Assembly: GCA_965262565.1 (NCBI GenBank)
Contig: CBDHFQ010000033.1
Location: 353,042 to 417,041, forward strand
Length of the DNA stretch: 64,000 nucleotides
Reading direction: 5' to 3'
Origin: CBDHFQ01 sp965262565
GTDB lineage: Bacteria > Bacteroidota > Bacteroidia > J057
Shown: in pieces, positions 9,341 to 18,854 of the stretch
Position numbering within the stretch: the stretch's first letter is position 1
How the letters are laid out: each line of letters starts with the position of its first letter
The notes under the pieces: model-generated
The model's database searches: none
What the model was told of the DNA's origin: nothing
Seen by the model: only the letters and a program-made list of their open reading frames with translations
Made by a program: the position numbers and the translations under genes

Positions 9341-11851
9341 ATGAACTCCATTGTTATACTCCGACTACGGTTAATACTTGCTCTTTGCTTTTTGGGTAGC
9401 TTAACTACTTCCTATGCGCAACAATTGATTCCCGTATTTGAAGGGAAAACTCTGGCGCAAGGTTCCCGAGAACTTATTCAATATGGGAATATTCAAGATG
9501 AAGTAAAATCATTCATTGAAGCTCATGCTGACAGGTTAAATTCCTCGTTTCGAGCTTACGATTTATTTGACTTTTCGGCGGATCATCTATACCAATATGT
9601 AAATACCCCATCCGATTCCATTATATTTTTCCTCAAACTTGGGGATATTTATGGGATGAGGGTAGTTCTTTTTCCTGATGAACTTAGAGGAGACAACATA
9701 TCGGAGAGAATTATATCTCTTTCTGGTGAAGAAAAGGTACAGGAACATGAAACAATTACATATAGGGGATACATAGACGAAGAACGAGGAGGCGATGTGC
9801 GTTTGACTATTAATGGCCATTTTCTTCAGGGCTATATTACTTTAGATGGAAAAAAAGTATTCATCGAAAATGTAGATCATCTTTTAGGTGAAGCTCCCGC
9901 CACTCAATTTATCACTTATAGCGAAGACGAGGTGATAGCTGAAGGGCCATTGGCTTGTGAAATTGTGTCTGAAACTGATGATCATACTAAACAATTCAGT
10001 GAGCAGGGAGTAGCAGAAGCTTGTGAAGGGGTATTTGAGGTGGAAATCGCTATTGCAGCCACTTATTCACTTTATCAATCCTTTAATAATGACCAGAATG
10101 CGGTGAGAAATCACATTCTGAGTACTATCAATAGCTCTCAGGGAGACTATGATCGTTTCAAGGTAAAATTCAAGATAGTAGAGCTGGTTATTTTCACTTT
10201 TCCCAATCAGGGGCCATTTGCCAATACAGACGGAAATGTGGAAGCTTCATTAAATTCGCTTACCTCATGGGGCCCGAGCGGATTTTCCCAACGCCATGAT
10301 GTAGGCATGTGTTTTCTGGACGGGCCTGGTTCAGGAACGATAGGGATTGCCTATTTAAGTGCTATTTGTACCAGCAATCGATATAATGTAGTGGACAGAC
10401 TGAGTTCAGCAGGAGCCAATAGAACACTTGTTTCCCACGAGTTAGGGCATAATTTTGCTGCTCAGCATGTAAATGGCACTAATATCATGCGGCCTAGCCT
10501 TATAGTTACCCAAAGTTGGGCTCAAAGTTCTATCAATGCCATAGAAAATCACATTGCCAGCAGAACATGTTTATCCTGTGTAGATGAAGACACCCCAGGA
10601 GACCCCGATCCGCCTACAGATCCTGAACCACCGGTCGTTTTGCGTACTCCAGATACCCCTGAAAACTGTAACCCAGGCCTTGGATATGCATATTATGAAG
10701 GAAATTGGCGCATTATTCCCGATGTTAATTTGTTAACACCTGTAAAAGAGGGAATCACAGAAAATATTGATTTAAATTTAAGAAATCGGAACACAGATTA
10801 TGGATTTGTATTCGAAGGATTTATAGAGGTTCCTACGGATGGGATTTACCGGTTTTACGCCTCTTCCAGCGATGGCTCTAAAGTGTTTATCGGCGATGAG
10901 TTAGTCGTAGATAATGATGGATTGCACTTTATTCAGGAGCGATCAGGTACCATAGGATTGAAAAGAGGCAAACACGCGATAAAAATACCCTTTTTCTTTA
11001 CAGACTTTTCGGAAGCGGGATTAGAAATATCTATAGAAGGCCCTGGCATTTCTAAAAGACTGCTTCCCGGAGCTTGGCTATGTCAAAACAAAGAAATTGT
11101 TGGACCATCCAGCTGTGTTGCAGGAACTGAAACAATTGTGGATAATGAAAGTAGCGATTACGCAGAAGCCGGATCATGGGGGACAGCCTACTATCGAATA
11201 GGGAGTTCAAGGTTTAGCTTTAGACATGATTTTGCCAGCGGGAAAGGACAAAAAATTGCACGCTTCTATTCGGATGTACCTCAAGCGGGAAGATATCAAG
11301 TTTATATGTATTGGCCCAGATATCAATTCGCTTCTCCTAATGTACCTGTAATTATCAACCATGAAGGAGGAACAGATACGCAATTTATTGATCAACAAAA
11401 TGAGGGCTGGGAATGGAAATTTCTGGGTACTTACAACTTTGGAACAGGAGAAGAGACTTATGTAGATATTCGGACTACTAATACTAATGATGCATGGGTG
11501 TTAGCGGACCAAGTTCGATTTATCTGCGCTAGCAGTGCTAGTACTAATCCATTATCATTTGCTCAAACGGATGCGAGTTTAGATGGACAAGATGCAATCC
11601 TTTCACTGTCTAGTATCTACCCTAATCCCGCTAGCGATGTCCTCTTCATAGATCAGGCCGGAAACTGGAAAGGAAACATTTTTTTCAGCTTGTTCGATGC
11701 AACAGGAAGAATAGTGAAACAGAAAATAGTGAATAAAGAACAGGAGAAGATGACCATAGAATGGTCCCTATCAGATCTTGGTGCAGGAATTTATCTATTG
11801 CAAATTGATCAGGATGGAGATGTCATAAATCATCGAGTTGTGATCAAATAG
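9341..11851 (+). CDS. secreted zinc metalloprotease with PA14, golvesin-like and T9SS domains
   Basis: An 836-residue protein beginning with a signal peptide (ending TTSYAQ). The reprolysin/metzincin-type motif HELGHNFAAQH is at residues 366-376, with a Met-turn candidate NIM just after (Met383). A Pro/Asp linker (DPDPPTDPEPP) leads to a PA14 domain (about 445-580, with YRFYASSSDGSKVFIGDELV). Next comes a golvesin C-terminal-like domain (about 595-730, VDNESSDYAEAG to WVLADQVRFI). A type A T9SS sorting domain starts at IYPNPASD and ends in HRVVIK. It should be exported by Sec, then by T9SS, and anchored or released at the surface. The preceding N-terminal region (30-220) is probably a propeptide. 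Confidence 0.92.
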   Translation: MNSIVILRLRLILALCFLGSLTTSYAQQLIPVFEGKTLAQGSRELIQYGNIQDEVKSFIEAHADRLNSSFRAYDLFDFSADHLYQYVNTPSDSIIFFLKLGDIYGMRVVLFPDELRGDNISERIISLSGEEKVQEHETITYRGYIDEERGGDVRLTINGHFLQGYITLDGKKVFIENVDHLLGEAPATQFITYSEDEVIAEGPLACEIVSETDDHTKQFSEQGVAEACEGVFEVEIAIAATYSLYQSFNNDQNAVRNHILSTINSSQGDYDRFKVKFKIVELVIFTFPNQGPFANTDGNVEASLNSLTSWGPSGFSQRHDVGMCFLDGPGSGTIGIAYLSAICTSNRYNVVDRLSSAGANRTLVSHELGHNFAAQHVNGTNIMRPSLIVTQSWAQSSINAIENHIASRTCLSCVDEDTPGDPDPPTDPEPPVVLRTPDTPENCNPGLGYAYYEGNWRIIPDVNLLTPVKEGITENIDLNLRNRNTDYGFVFEGFIEVPTDGIYRFYASSSDGSKVFIGDELVVDNDGLHFIQERSGTIGLKRGKHAIKIPFFFTDFSEAGLEISIEGPGISKRLLPGAWLCQNKEIVGPSSCVAGTETIVDNESSDYAEAGSWGTAYYRIGSSRFSFRHDFASGKGQKIARFYSDVPQAGRYQVYMYWPRYQFASPNVPVIINHEGGTDTQFIDQQNEGWEWKFLGTYNFGTGEETYVDIRTTNTNDAWVLADQVRFICASSASTNPLSFAQTDASLDGQDAILSLSSIYPNPASDVLFIDQAGNWKGNIFFSLFDATGRIVKQKIVNKEQEKMTIEWSLSDLGAGIYLLQIDQDGDVINHRVVIK

Positions 11852-11888
11852 TCAATAGCATTGGCGGTGTTTAAGTTAAGCATGCAAT

Positions 11889-11918
11889 ACACGCGTCAGA
11901 AATGATTCTGATGCGTGT
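11889..11918. terminator. intrinsic terminator hairpin between convergent genes
   Basis: A 13-bp stem (ACACGCGTCAGAA with TTCTGATGCGTGT, one G-U pair) around the 4-base loop ATGA, followed on the plus strand by TTGTGGTTT. It lies between the metalloprotease stop (11851) and the end of the minus-strand AHSA1 gene (11926), and could serve both. Confidence 0.75.
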
Positions 11919-11925
11919 TTGTGGT

Positions 11926-12351
11926 TTATGTTGCTTCTACATAGCGTTTAAAATTATCAAGAATAGCTTGCCATCCATTTTTTTGCATATCTATAGAATG
12001 ATCCTCGTCAGCGTCAAAGACTTCTATTACCTTTATTACAGTATCTTCCTGAATAAATTCCACTTTGACTTTTCTATGATCTGGCATGGTATAAGTGATC
12101 AGCTCATGCTCAATAATTTGATCATAAGTACCTTCAAAATCAAATCCCATGCTACCGTCTTTGGCCTCCATTCTGTAAACGAATGTCCCTCCTTCGCTTA
12201 GATCATTTTCTGCTGTAGGTGTGTGCCAGTCTTCGGATGCCTGATTCCATTGGATAATATGTTCTGGTGTAGTCCAACAGGTCCAGACGTGCTCTTTTGA
12301 GGCTTTGATATTGGTTTCTACTACGATATGTGAATTTTTCGTTTTTCCCAT
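11926..12351 (-). CDS. SRPBCC / AHSA1-type protein
   Basis: A 141-residue START/Bet v1-like protein of the AHSA1 (Activator of Hsp90 ATPase homologue 1-like) family: IVVETNIKASKEHVWTCWT at the N-terminus, then GGTFVYRMEAKDGSMGFDFEG, and a C-terminal helix NGWQAILDNFKRYVEA. Members bind hydrophobic small molecules in a cavity; their reactions are mostly unknown. It is the last gene of a five-gene minus-strand cluster with DinB and VOC proteins, a combination often found together in Bacteroidota and probably linked to detoxification or stress (inference). Confidence 0.88.
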   Translation of the reverse strand: MGKTKNSHIVVETNIKASKEHVWTCWTTPEHIIQWNQASEDWHTPTAENDLSEGGTFVYRMEAKDGSMGFDFEGTYDQIIEHELITYTMPDHRKVKVEFIQEDTVIKVIEVFDADEDHSIDMQKNGWQAILDNFKRYVEAT

Positions 12352-12420
12352 ATGAAAATTTTTTAGTTGATATTAATAATATCCTAATTAGTTTTACCAA
12401 ATTTCAAGTTACAGTATGAT

Positions 12421-12951
12421 TTATTCGACTTTATCATTGCTCAGAAATAGGTCAATACGACTTTTTTGTCTTAGGTGATGGCGAGCATGCATTTCTGCAT
12501 ACTGTAACCATTCAGTAGCGTTAAAATATCCATGTCCCGGATGTTTCGTTTTCCCACTTTCGCTACTTATCCCGATTCTTTGGCCTATGTTATTAATTAC
12601 TTTTTTTAACTCCGATATTTTTTCTTTAATATCTTTTCTATCAATAGAATTAGCAGGATCAACCAAATCTGTGGGACCTTTAAACCGTTTATCAGGAAAT
12701 TTATTATTGCGAAACCATTCTTTCGCTTGTGCTGACATACTTTCTGAAGTGTAATTTTGGCTGGATAAGCACTGTTCTATTTGCTGAATATAAAAATTAG
12801 TCTCTTCAATGAGGTGATGATATACTTGAGCTAATGACCAGCTATCAGATTCGGGTTTCAGGAGCAATTGAGCATCTTCATATTGATCTAATTCCCTTAT
12901 CCAGTAATTAAGGCTTTGATTAAATTGTTGAATAGATTCCTGCATTTTCAT
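12421..12951 (-). CDS. DinB family putative metal-dependent enzyme
   Basis: A 176-residue four-helix-bundle protein. The pattern SWSLAQVYHHLIEET in the second helix and AEMHARHHLRQKSRI near the C-terminus supplies the DinB/YfiT-type metal-binding histidines. In characterised relatives, DinB-fold enzymes are thiol S-transferases that use bacillithiol, mycothiol or glutathione. A bacillithiol link is plausible because YtxJ is encoded at 20314, but this is inference. The start at 12951 overlaps the end of the upstream VOC gene by 32 bases; a second ATG six bases in also lies within the overlap, which suggests translational coupling. Confidence 0.85.
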   Translation of the reverse strand: MKMQESIQQFNQSLNYWIRELDQYEDAQLLLKPESDSWSLAQVYHHLIEETNFYIQQIEQCLSSQNYTSESMSAQAKEWFRNNKFPDKRFKGPTDLVDPANSIDRKDIKEKISELKKVINNIGQRIGISSESGKTKHPGHGYFNATEWLQYAEMHARHHLRQKSRIDLFLSNDKVE

Positions 12952-13318
12952 CTATTTCGAATAAGCCAAAAGTATTGTAATCTAAGTCTACAAAATAACC
13001 TTGCCAGCATCTTCCTGGTACAGCAAATTTGGGAAGTGCAACCTGACCGTTATGGTCGAGGATCAATTTTTCTGTCAGATCAAAATCTTCTACTTGTATA
13101 GAACAGGTGAAAGCATTAGTTCCACATTCTGGGGGAGGAACTTTGAACGAACGTTTTAGAAGCCCTCCATGAATACCAGGGGTTGATATTCTGTAGTATT
13201 CTATAGGTAATTGATTTTCTTTCGTAAAGGCCCAACCAAAAACATTGTGGTAAAATGCCATATCTCTTTCGGGATTAGAGGATTGAATTTCAAAATAAGC
13301 GATGCTATTCATCATCAT
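12920..13318 (-). CDS. VOC family (glyoxalase-like) protein
   Basis: A 132-residue single VOC domain: IAYFEIQSSNPERDMAFYHNVFGW at the start, then YYRISTPGIHGGLLKR, and a C-terminal strand YNTFGLFEIDENA. Vicinal-oxygen-chelate folds dimerise and bind a metal and substrate such as thiol adducts or antibiotics. The chemistry of this member is unknown. Three in-frame ATGs (MMM) leave the exact start uncertain by up to two codons. It overlaps the DinB gene at its 3' end and follows the next VOC gene by 9 bases. Confidence 0.88.
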   Translation of the reverse strand: MMMNSIAYFEIQSSNPERDMAFYHNVFGWAFTKENQLPIEYYRISTPGIHGGLLKRSFKVPPPECGTNAFTCSIQVEDFDLTEKLILDHNGQVALPKFAVPGRCWQGYFVDLDYNTFGLFEIDENAGIYSTI

Positions 13319-13327
13319 TTTAAGGGA

Positions 13328-13717
13328 TTAATTATTTGGCATATATGGCTGTATCATACTTAACTGATTTCCTTCAGTATCCCGAAAACCTACATACATA
13401 CCTATATTCGGTATTTCATGAGGCTTTCCCAAAACAATACCGCCATGAGCAATTACCTTTTCCATAGAATTATCTATGTTTCCCACACCTATAACGATGG
13501 TTGGGTGTGAGTTTTCGGGATGTTTGACAAATAGGCCTCCATTGATAGCTCCTTCAGGAGCACCGGCTTTTACTGTAGAATCGGCAGTAGTTACAAGTAT
13601 GTAATTATTCATTTTGGGACCTAATTCCTGAGTCTTCCATCCAAAAACAGATTGATAAAACTTTTTGGCTCTTTCTGCCTCTTCATAAGGCAATTCGAAA
13701 TGTACAACTGGATTCAT
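13328..13717 (-). CDS. VOC family (glyoxalase-like) protein
   Basis: A 129-residue single VOC domain: VVHFELPYEEAERAKKFY, GWKTQELGPKMNNYILV, then GGIVLGKPHEIPNIGMYVGFRDTEG and NQLSMIQP at the end. This is the VOC subgroup commonly annotated as bleomycin-resistance/extradiol-dioxygenase-like. Its start is 22 bases after the upstream PhnB-like gene and its end is 9 bases before the next VOC gene, supporting a single transcript. Confidence 0.88.
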   Translation of the reverse strand: MNPVVHFELPYEEAERAKKFYQSVFGWKTQELGPKMNNYILVTTADSTVKAGAPEGAINGGLFVKHPENSHPTIVIGVGNIDNSMEKVIAHGGIVLGKPHEIPNIGMYVGFRDTEGNQLSMIQPYMPNN

Positions 13718-13738
13718 AATGTATTTTATTCATATATA

Positions 13739-14197
13739 TTATGATTGAAAAGCTTTCTCAAATTCACTTACAATCATCTTTTGCATAGGCATCATCACTT
13801 CTATTACTTTTTGGGTTTGTTCTGTACTTCCTATCCTCATCATTTCCATAAATCGTTTGGGAACAATTTGCCACGATAAGCCATATTTATCCTTGCACCA
13901 ACCACAACTGCTTTCCTGTCCTCCATCTTTGGTAAGTTGTTCCCATAAATAATCCACTTCCTCCTGATCTTCACACAGTACAAAAAGAGAAGTAGCTTCT
14001 GTGAAATGATATGTTGGGCCACCATTTAACGCTATGAATTGTATTCCTTCTAATTCAAATTCAGTGATTATGTCAGAGCTCGAAATAATCCTGGCGTTCT
14101 TAAAAAGCGAACAGTAAAACTCAGCTGCTTCTTTGGCTTGATGATCATACCATAAATAGGGGGTAATTTTTTGAGTGATCATATTTGACATAGTCAA
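13739..14197 (-). CDS. PhnB-like VOC family protein
   Basis: A 152-residue protein of the PhnB / 3-demethylubiquinone-9 3-methyltransferase-like VOC subgroup: ITPYLWYDHQAKEAAEFYCSLF, FIALNGGPTYHFTEATSLFV, and SCGWCKDKYGLSWQIVPKR, the typical signature. It is the first gene of the minus-strand cluster. In-frame ATGs at 14197, 14191 and 14182 are all possible starts; family alignments usually begin near the third (MITQKI). Confidence 0.88.
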   Translation of the reverse strand: MTMSNMITQKITPYLWYDHQAKEAAEFYCSLFKNARIISSSDIITEFELEGIQFIALNGGPTYHFTEATSLFVLCEDQEEVDYLWEQLTKDGGQESSCGWCKDKYGLSWQIVPKRFMEMMRIGSTEQTQKVIEVMMPMQKMIVSEFEKAFQS

Positions 14198-14480
14198 TCT
14201 CTATTTATGATCAATTTGGAGATATATAAGGATGTTATCATTAGGCAAATGCGGCTTTTTTGTAGGTAGAATCCGACAATAGATAAAAAATGGAGATGAT
14301 TATTATCATGCTGGTAGATGTTAGAGCGGGTTTTAAATGCTAAAGGGTCACCATATTCAGGTGATAAGGAGAAAAGTATATACATTAAATAGAATGAACT
14401 TTAATGAAAAATCATGTAATTTCCGATCAATTACTCTTCAATTTAATAAGGTAGAAAGTTATTAACGGACGAATTACGCT

Positions 14481-15278
14481 ATGATCATGTTATTTCAGCG
14501 CTACTTTCCTTATGTGTTATTGGCTATCTTACTTATAAGTAGTCGTATTGAAGTCTTGTCTCAACAAGAAAATGAGTCTGCTGGCTGGAAGCCGCTTTTT
14601 AATGGAAAAAATCTTGAGGGATGGGTCGTAAAAATAAATGGGTTTGAATTGGGGGAGAATTATGCCAACACTTTTCGGGTAACAGATGGAATTTTGCAAG
14701 TGAATTATGATGACTATGAGCGCTATGATCAAAAATATGGGGCGCTTATTTATGAGGAGCCCTTTTCTAATTATAGACTCAGGGTAGAATATCGTTTTGT
14801 GGGAGATACGGCTACTGGGGCTCCTAATTGGGGATTTAAAGATAGTGGTATTCAGTATCACGGACAATCGCCAGCGTCATTGACCAAAAACCAATCTTTT
14901 CCCGTATGTCTTGAATTTAATTTACATGGAGGTAATGGGGAAGGAGAACGGCCTACAGGAGAAATTTGTACCATAGGGACGAAAGTCCAATTGAATGGTC
15001 TCCCTAATGAATCTTTTTGTACTCCTCCTACACTTTCTCGTACCTTTCATGATGATCAATGGATTATGGCTGAAATTGAAGTAAAAGGAGATAGTGTTGG
15101 TCATTGGGTCAATGGGGAAAGGGTCTTAGTCTTTTCGCATCCTCAATATGATCGAGCGCATGAATTGGGGAAAAAGTTTATAGAAAAAGGGAATGCTTCC
15201 TTAAGATCAGGGTATATTTCTCTTCAGTCTAATAGTCATCCTATAGAGTTCAGGAAGATTGAGATAAAAGTATATTAG
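14481..15278 (+). CDS. secreted DUF1080 protein (3-keto-disaccharide hydrolase family)
   Basis: A 265-residue protein with a signal peptide (to about residue 27, VLSQQE) and one DUF1080 jelly-roll domain: GWKPLFNGKNLEGWVVK at the start, NWGFKDSGIQYHG, EFNLHGGNGEGERPTGE, and GYISLQSNSHPIEFRKIEI at the end. The GWxxLFNGKxLxGW and ISLQxxxxPIEFRxIEI blocks are diagnostic. Family members hydrolyse 3-keto-glycosides, usually in the periplasm or at the surface. It is monocistronic here, divergent from the VOC cluster. Confidence 0.92.
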   Translation: MIMLFQRYFPYVLLAILLISSRIEVLSQQENESAGWKPLFNGKNLEGWVVKINGFELGENYANTFRVTDGILQVNYDDYERYDQKYGALIYEEPFSNYRLRVEYRFVGDTATGAPNWGFKDSGIQYHGQSPASLTKNQSFPVCLEFNLHGGNGEGERPTGEICTIGTKVQLNGLPNESFCTPPTLSRTFHDDQWIMAEIEVKGDSVGHWVNGERVLVFSHPQYDRAHELGKKFIEKGNASLRSGYISLQSNSHPIEFRKIEIKVY

Positions 15279-15380
15279 CCTCTCTATTCAGAAAAATGTC
15301 CCTTAGAATCGGATAATGTTAATATAAAAAGAAGATAATCCAGATAGAATTATCCTCCCTATATGATTGTCAGTATATGT

Positions 15381-15701
15381 TTACATTCCGTCTCCTAATA
15401 CTTTTGCTTTCACCCCGTTTAAGGGGGAAGTTAATCTTAATTGGCATGAAAGGCGGCTATGGTCGGTTAAGTTAGGAAGACTATCCAGCATAAATTCTTC
15501 ATCTTCATCGGGATCTTCCAGAGAATCAAAGCCCTCCAGCACTGTAATATGACAAGTTCCGCATCCTGCCATTCCTCCACAGATAGCAGGAACATCAAAT
15601 TTTTCCGCTGTTAATACTTCCATCAAATTTCCGCTGGGATTCTCCTCGATTTCCAGCTCTCTAACATCCCCATTTCTATCTTCAACCGTAATTTTAATCA
15701 T
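15381..15701 (-). CDS. 2Fe-2S ferredoxin (adrenodoxin type)
   Basis: A 106-residue ferredoxin with the cluster ligands Cys41, Cys47, Cys50 and Cys86 (C-x5-C-x2-C-x35-C), the adrenodoxin/ISC-type spacing. An acidic interaction helix (SLEDPDEDEE) follows, as in partners of flavin reductases. It lies 30 bases downstream of the ferredoxin-NADP reductase gene on the same strand, so the two probably form an electron-transfer pair in the cytoplasm. Confidence 0.92.
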   Translation of the reverse strand: MIKITVEDRNGDVRELEIEENPSGNLMEVLTAEKFDVPAICGGMAGCGTCHITVLEGFDSLEDPDEDEEFMLDSLPNLTDHSRLSCQLRLTSPLNGVKAKVLGDGM

Positions 15702-15731
15702 AATTCATTTACTAAGGTAAATCTTGCTTTA

Positions 15732-16742
15732 TTATTGGAAACCTTCTACGCCACTTACTGTGGTGTATTTGAGTATAGCTTGCTTTTTATCAGGGAAAAC
15801 GTATTTATATGCGCTGTGGGACATTAAGGCTGCTTCATGAAAACCACAAAGGATTAATTTTAGTTTTCCTGGGTAGGTATTAATATCTCCAATGGCATAT
15901 AACCCAGGAATGTTAGTCGAATAATCTCTGGTATCTACAGCGACAGCTCTTTTGTCAATATTCAATCCCCAATCAGCAATTGGACCTAATTTAGGACTTA
16001 GCCCAAACAGCGGAATTAAATAATCAACATCTATATCTGTCCTTTCCTTAGCCTTATTTACAATCGTTACCTTTTCTAAATGACCATTTCCGTGAGCTGC
16101 ATTCAACTGAGCATTTAAGTAAAGTTTGATTTTACCAGTCTCAGCAAGTTCCATCATCTTAGATACCGAATCTGGCGCTCCCCTAAATCCTTCTCTTCTG
16201 TGGACCAGAGAGATTTCTTTGGCTAAATCACTTAAATAAATCACCCAATCTAAGGCAGAATCTCCTCCACCTGCGATAAGAACACGTTTATCCTTATATT
16301 TTTCAGGATTTACCACGTGATAATCAATTCCGTTAGATTCAAATTCTTCCCTTCTGTCCATTTCGGGTTTCCTCGGTTCAAAACTTCCCAGACCCGCTGC
16401 AATAACTACTACTTTTGAATGAATTTCTGTACCAAGATGAGTTTTCAACAGGAAAGATCCATCCTCCTGTTTTTGGACTTCCTCTACGCGTTCTCCCAAG
16501 GTATACGTAGGATCAAATGGTGCTATTTGATCCTTAAGTTTAACAATTAACTCTTCAGCCATAATTTCCGGATATCCCGGAATATCGTATATGGGTTTCT
16601 TAGGGTAGATCTCTGTTAACTGGCCGCCTATTTGGGGAAGCGCATCTACTAAATGACAGCGCATTTTCAATAATCCCGCTTCAAAAACCGCAAATAATCC
16701 TACCGGCCCTGCCCCTATAATACAAATATCAGTTTGAATCAT
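15732..16742 (-). CDS. ferredoxin-NADP reductase, thioredoxin-reductase-like (type 2)
   Basis: A 336-residue FAD/NAD(P)-binding protein. The FAD motif CIIGAGPVGLFAVFEAG is near the N-terminus, the NADP motif GGGDSALDWVIYL is central, and GLYAIGDINTYPGKLKLI is at the C-terminal FAD site. The redox CxxC of thioredoxin reductases is absent, which fits the type 2 FNR group. The frame is open from 16856, but homologues begin at the MIQTD corresponding to ATG 16742, so that start is used. It transfers electrons between NADPH and ferredoxin, and its likely partner is the adjacent 15381-15701 ferredoxin. Confidence 0.92.
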   Translation of the reverse strand: MIQTDICIIGAGPVGLFAVFEAGLLKMRCHLVDALPQIGGQLTEIYPKKPIYDIPGYPEIMAEELIVKLKDQIAPFDPTYTLGERVEEVQKQEDGSFLLKTHLGTEIHSKVVVIAAGLGSFEPRKPEMDRREEFESNGIDYHVVNPEKYKDKRVLIAGGGDSALDWVIYLSDLAKEISLVHRREGFRGAPDSVSKMMELAETGKIKLYLNAQLNAAHGNGHLEKVTIVNKAKERTDIDVDYLIPLFGLSPKLGPIADWGLNIDKRAVAVDTRDYSTNIPGLYAIGDINTYPGKLKLILCGFHEAALMSHSAYKYVFPDKKQAILKYTTVSGVEGFQ

Positions 16743-16970
16743 TCCTTTTGCTATAATATATTTCCTACTATTATAATAAACCCCTGTTGCTGTATTACAC
16801 TTTGTAAGAGTTGCAAATTTATAGTAATTAATATTGCAATTACAAGCCCTGACCATTAAATACTTAATATAAAAAAGCCACTTTTAGGGAAAATATGAGA
16901 ATCAGAAGCTCGTAATTTCCAAGATTCTATAAATAACTGTGTAAAACCAAGTATGTTTTAATGGCTGACC

Positions 16971-18812
16971 TTAAACAGAGGATGGTCCTCTCCCCAACAT
17001 TTTATCTAAATTATACGCTGAACTGATCAAGGCCAAATGAGTGAATGCCTGAGGAAAATTACCTAGGGCCTCTCCACAAGGTCCCGTTTGTTCTGCAAAT
17101 AAACCTAAATGGTTGGAGTAGTTAAGCATATGTTCGAACCACAATCTGGCATGTTCCAACATCTTTTTATCGTTTGCTCCAGCTCTGGTCATAGCTTCTA
17201 CCAACCAGAACGTACAAATGTTAAAAGTGCCCTCTTCGCCGGAGAGACCATCATCTGTGTGCTGAATATTGTATCTGTACACTAATCCATTAGACACTAA
17301 TCCGCCTTTGTCAGGACTTTTCATAGTGGCTTTCAAGGTAGCTATCATTCGGGGATCTGAGGGAGATACAAATAACACTAGCGGCATCATAAGATTAGCA
17401 GCATCCAGTGCGTTACTTCCATAATACTGGACAAAGGTCTTTTGGTCTTCACTCCAGCCTTTCTTCATAATTTCCTCATAAATGTTGTCCCTGACGATGA
17501 GCCAATCATTTCTACGGCTGGGAAATGACCTTTTATCTGCCAATCTAATAGCTCTGTCAAGTGCAACCCAGGACATGAGTTTTGAGTAAACGAAGTGTTG
17601 TTGGCCACTTCTCACCTCCCATATCCCTTCATCCTTTTGTTGCCAATTTTTCGATACCCAGTCCGTTAACCTTCTAAGGTGTTCCCAAAATTCATAAGAG
17701 ATGGGAGTTCCATATTTATTGTGCAAGTAAATGGAATCCATTAATTCTCCATAAATATCTAACTGTAGCTGATTATACGCACCATTTCCTATTCTCACTG
17801 GTTTTGATCCTTTATATCCATCTAAATGATCCAGAATTTCTTCGGTCAATTCATGCCTTCCATCGATTCCATACATGATTTGCATAGAACCGTCTGGGTT
17901 TAGTTCTCTGCATCTTGCTTCTACCCATTCCATAAAAGCAGCAGCTTCTTCAGTAAACCCTATTCTTAGGAATGCATAAATAGTAAAAGCTGCATCTCGA
18001 ATCCAGGTATATCTATAGTCCCAATTTCTTTCTCCCCCAATTCCCTCAGGTAAACTACAGGTGGGAGCTGCGATAATGGCGCCTGTAGGTTGAAAGGTTA
18101 ATAACTTTAGGGTAAGCGCTGAACGATAGACCATTTCTCTCCATCTTCCTGCATATCTACAATTCCCTAACCAATTACGCCAATAGGAAATCGTGTTTTC
18201 GAAAACTGCATTAGCCATCTCGTTTGAGCTTTCTTTTTGATCTCTAACCCTATCTGTTACTTCGGTTAACATGAAAGTCACCGTTTGATTTTCTGCTACG
18301 GTAAATCGGGATACTACTGCATTGCCTTCCCGCTCCATGATTCTTGTTCCATAAAGCCCCAACTGAAGCTGTGGATGTTCAAAAATGGCTTTTTTGTCTT
18401 CTAAAAATATATGGTGCTTGTCTCTGGCGTAGTTAAATGCAGGTTCACAATACATTTCAAAGGGGATAGTACCTCTTACTCCCCGAATCATACGAATAAT
18501 CTGAGGCTTATGAATACCTGTTTTGGAAGAGGCTATCGGCATAAAATCAATTAATTCTGCAACACCGCCTGCCGAGAAAAACTTAGTCATGAGTACATTG
18601 GTATCTGGCCAATAAGCTTGTTTTACCTGAAAAGTATGTTGTGGGGCTATCTGAAAACATCCGCCTATCTTGTCATCGAGAATTTTGGCAAAGATACTTG
18701 GAGAGTCAAAATAAGGATAACAGCACCAGTCAATAGAGCCATTGGTTCCTACCAATGCGACAGTGTGCATATCTCCTATCATTCCATAATTTTCGATGGG
18801 AAGGTAAGCCAT
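16971..18812 (-). CDS. glycoside hydrolase family 15 protein (glucoamylase/trehalase-like)
   Basis: A 613-residue protein without a signal peptide, hence cytoplasmic. It has an N-terminal beta-sandwich (YLPIENYGMIGDMHTVALVG, IDWCCYPYFDSPS) followed by the GH15 (alpha/alpha)6 barrel. Barrel motifs include GGERNWDYRYTWIRDAAF, then SGEEGTFNICTFWLVEAM with the paired glutamates Glu526/Glu527. These are shared by bacterial GH15 glucan-hydrolysing enzymes and by GH15 trehalases. The substrate cannot be settled from the sequence alone. Flanking genes do not form an obvious glycogen or trehalose operon. Confidence 0.92.
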   Translation of the reverse strand: MAYLPIENYGMIGDMHTVALVGTNGSIDWCCYPYFDSPSIFAKILDDKIGGCFQIAPQHTFQVKQAYWPDTNVLMTKFFSAGGVAELIDFMPIASSKTGIHKPQIIRMIRGVRGTIPFEMYCEPAFNYARDKHHIFLEDKKAIFEHPQLQLGLYGTRIMEREGNAVVSRFTVAENQTVTFMLTEVTDRVRDQKESSNEMANAVFENTISYWRNWLGNCRYAGRWREMVYRSALTLKLLTFQPTGAIIAAPTCSLPEGIGGERNWDYRYTWIRDAAFTIYAFLRIGFTEEAAAFMEWVEARCRELNPDGSMQIMYGIDGRHELTEEILDHLDGYKGSKPVRIGNGAYNQLQLDIYGELMDSIYLHNKYGTPISYEFWEHLRRLTDWVSKNWQQKDEGIWEVRSGQQHFVYSKLMSWVALDRAIRLADKRSFPSRRNDWLIVRDNIYEEIMKKGWSEDQKTFVQYYGSNALDAANLMMPLVLFVSPSDPRMIATLKATMKSPDKGGLVSNGLVYRYNIQHTDDGLSGEEGTFNICTFWLVEAMTRAGANDKKMLEHARLWFEHMLNYSNHLGLFAEQTGPCGEALGNFPQAFTHLALISSAYNLDKMLGRGPSSV

Positions 18813-18854
18813 AAGTTAGGTTAGTTACAATTATTATGAGGGATGATGTTGGAA

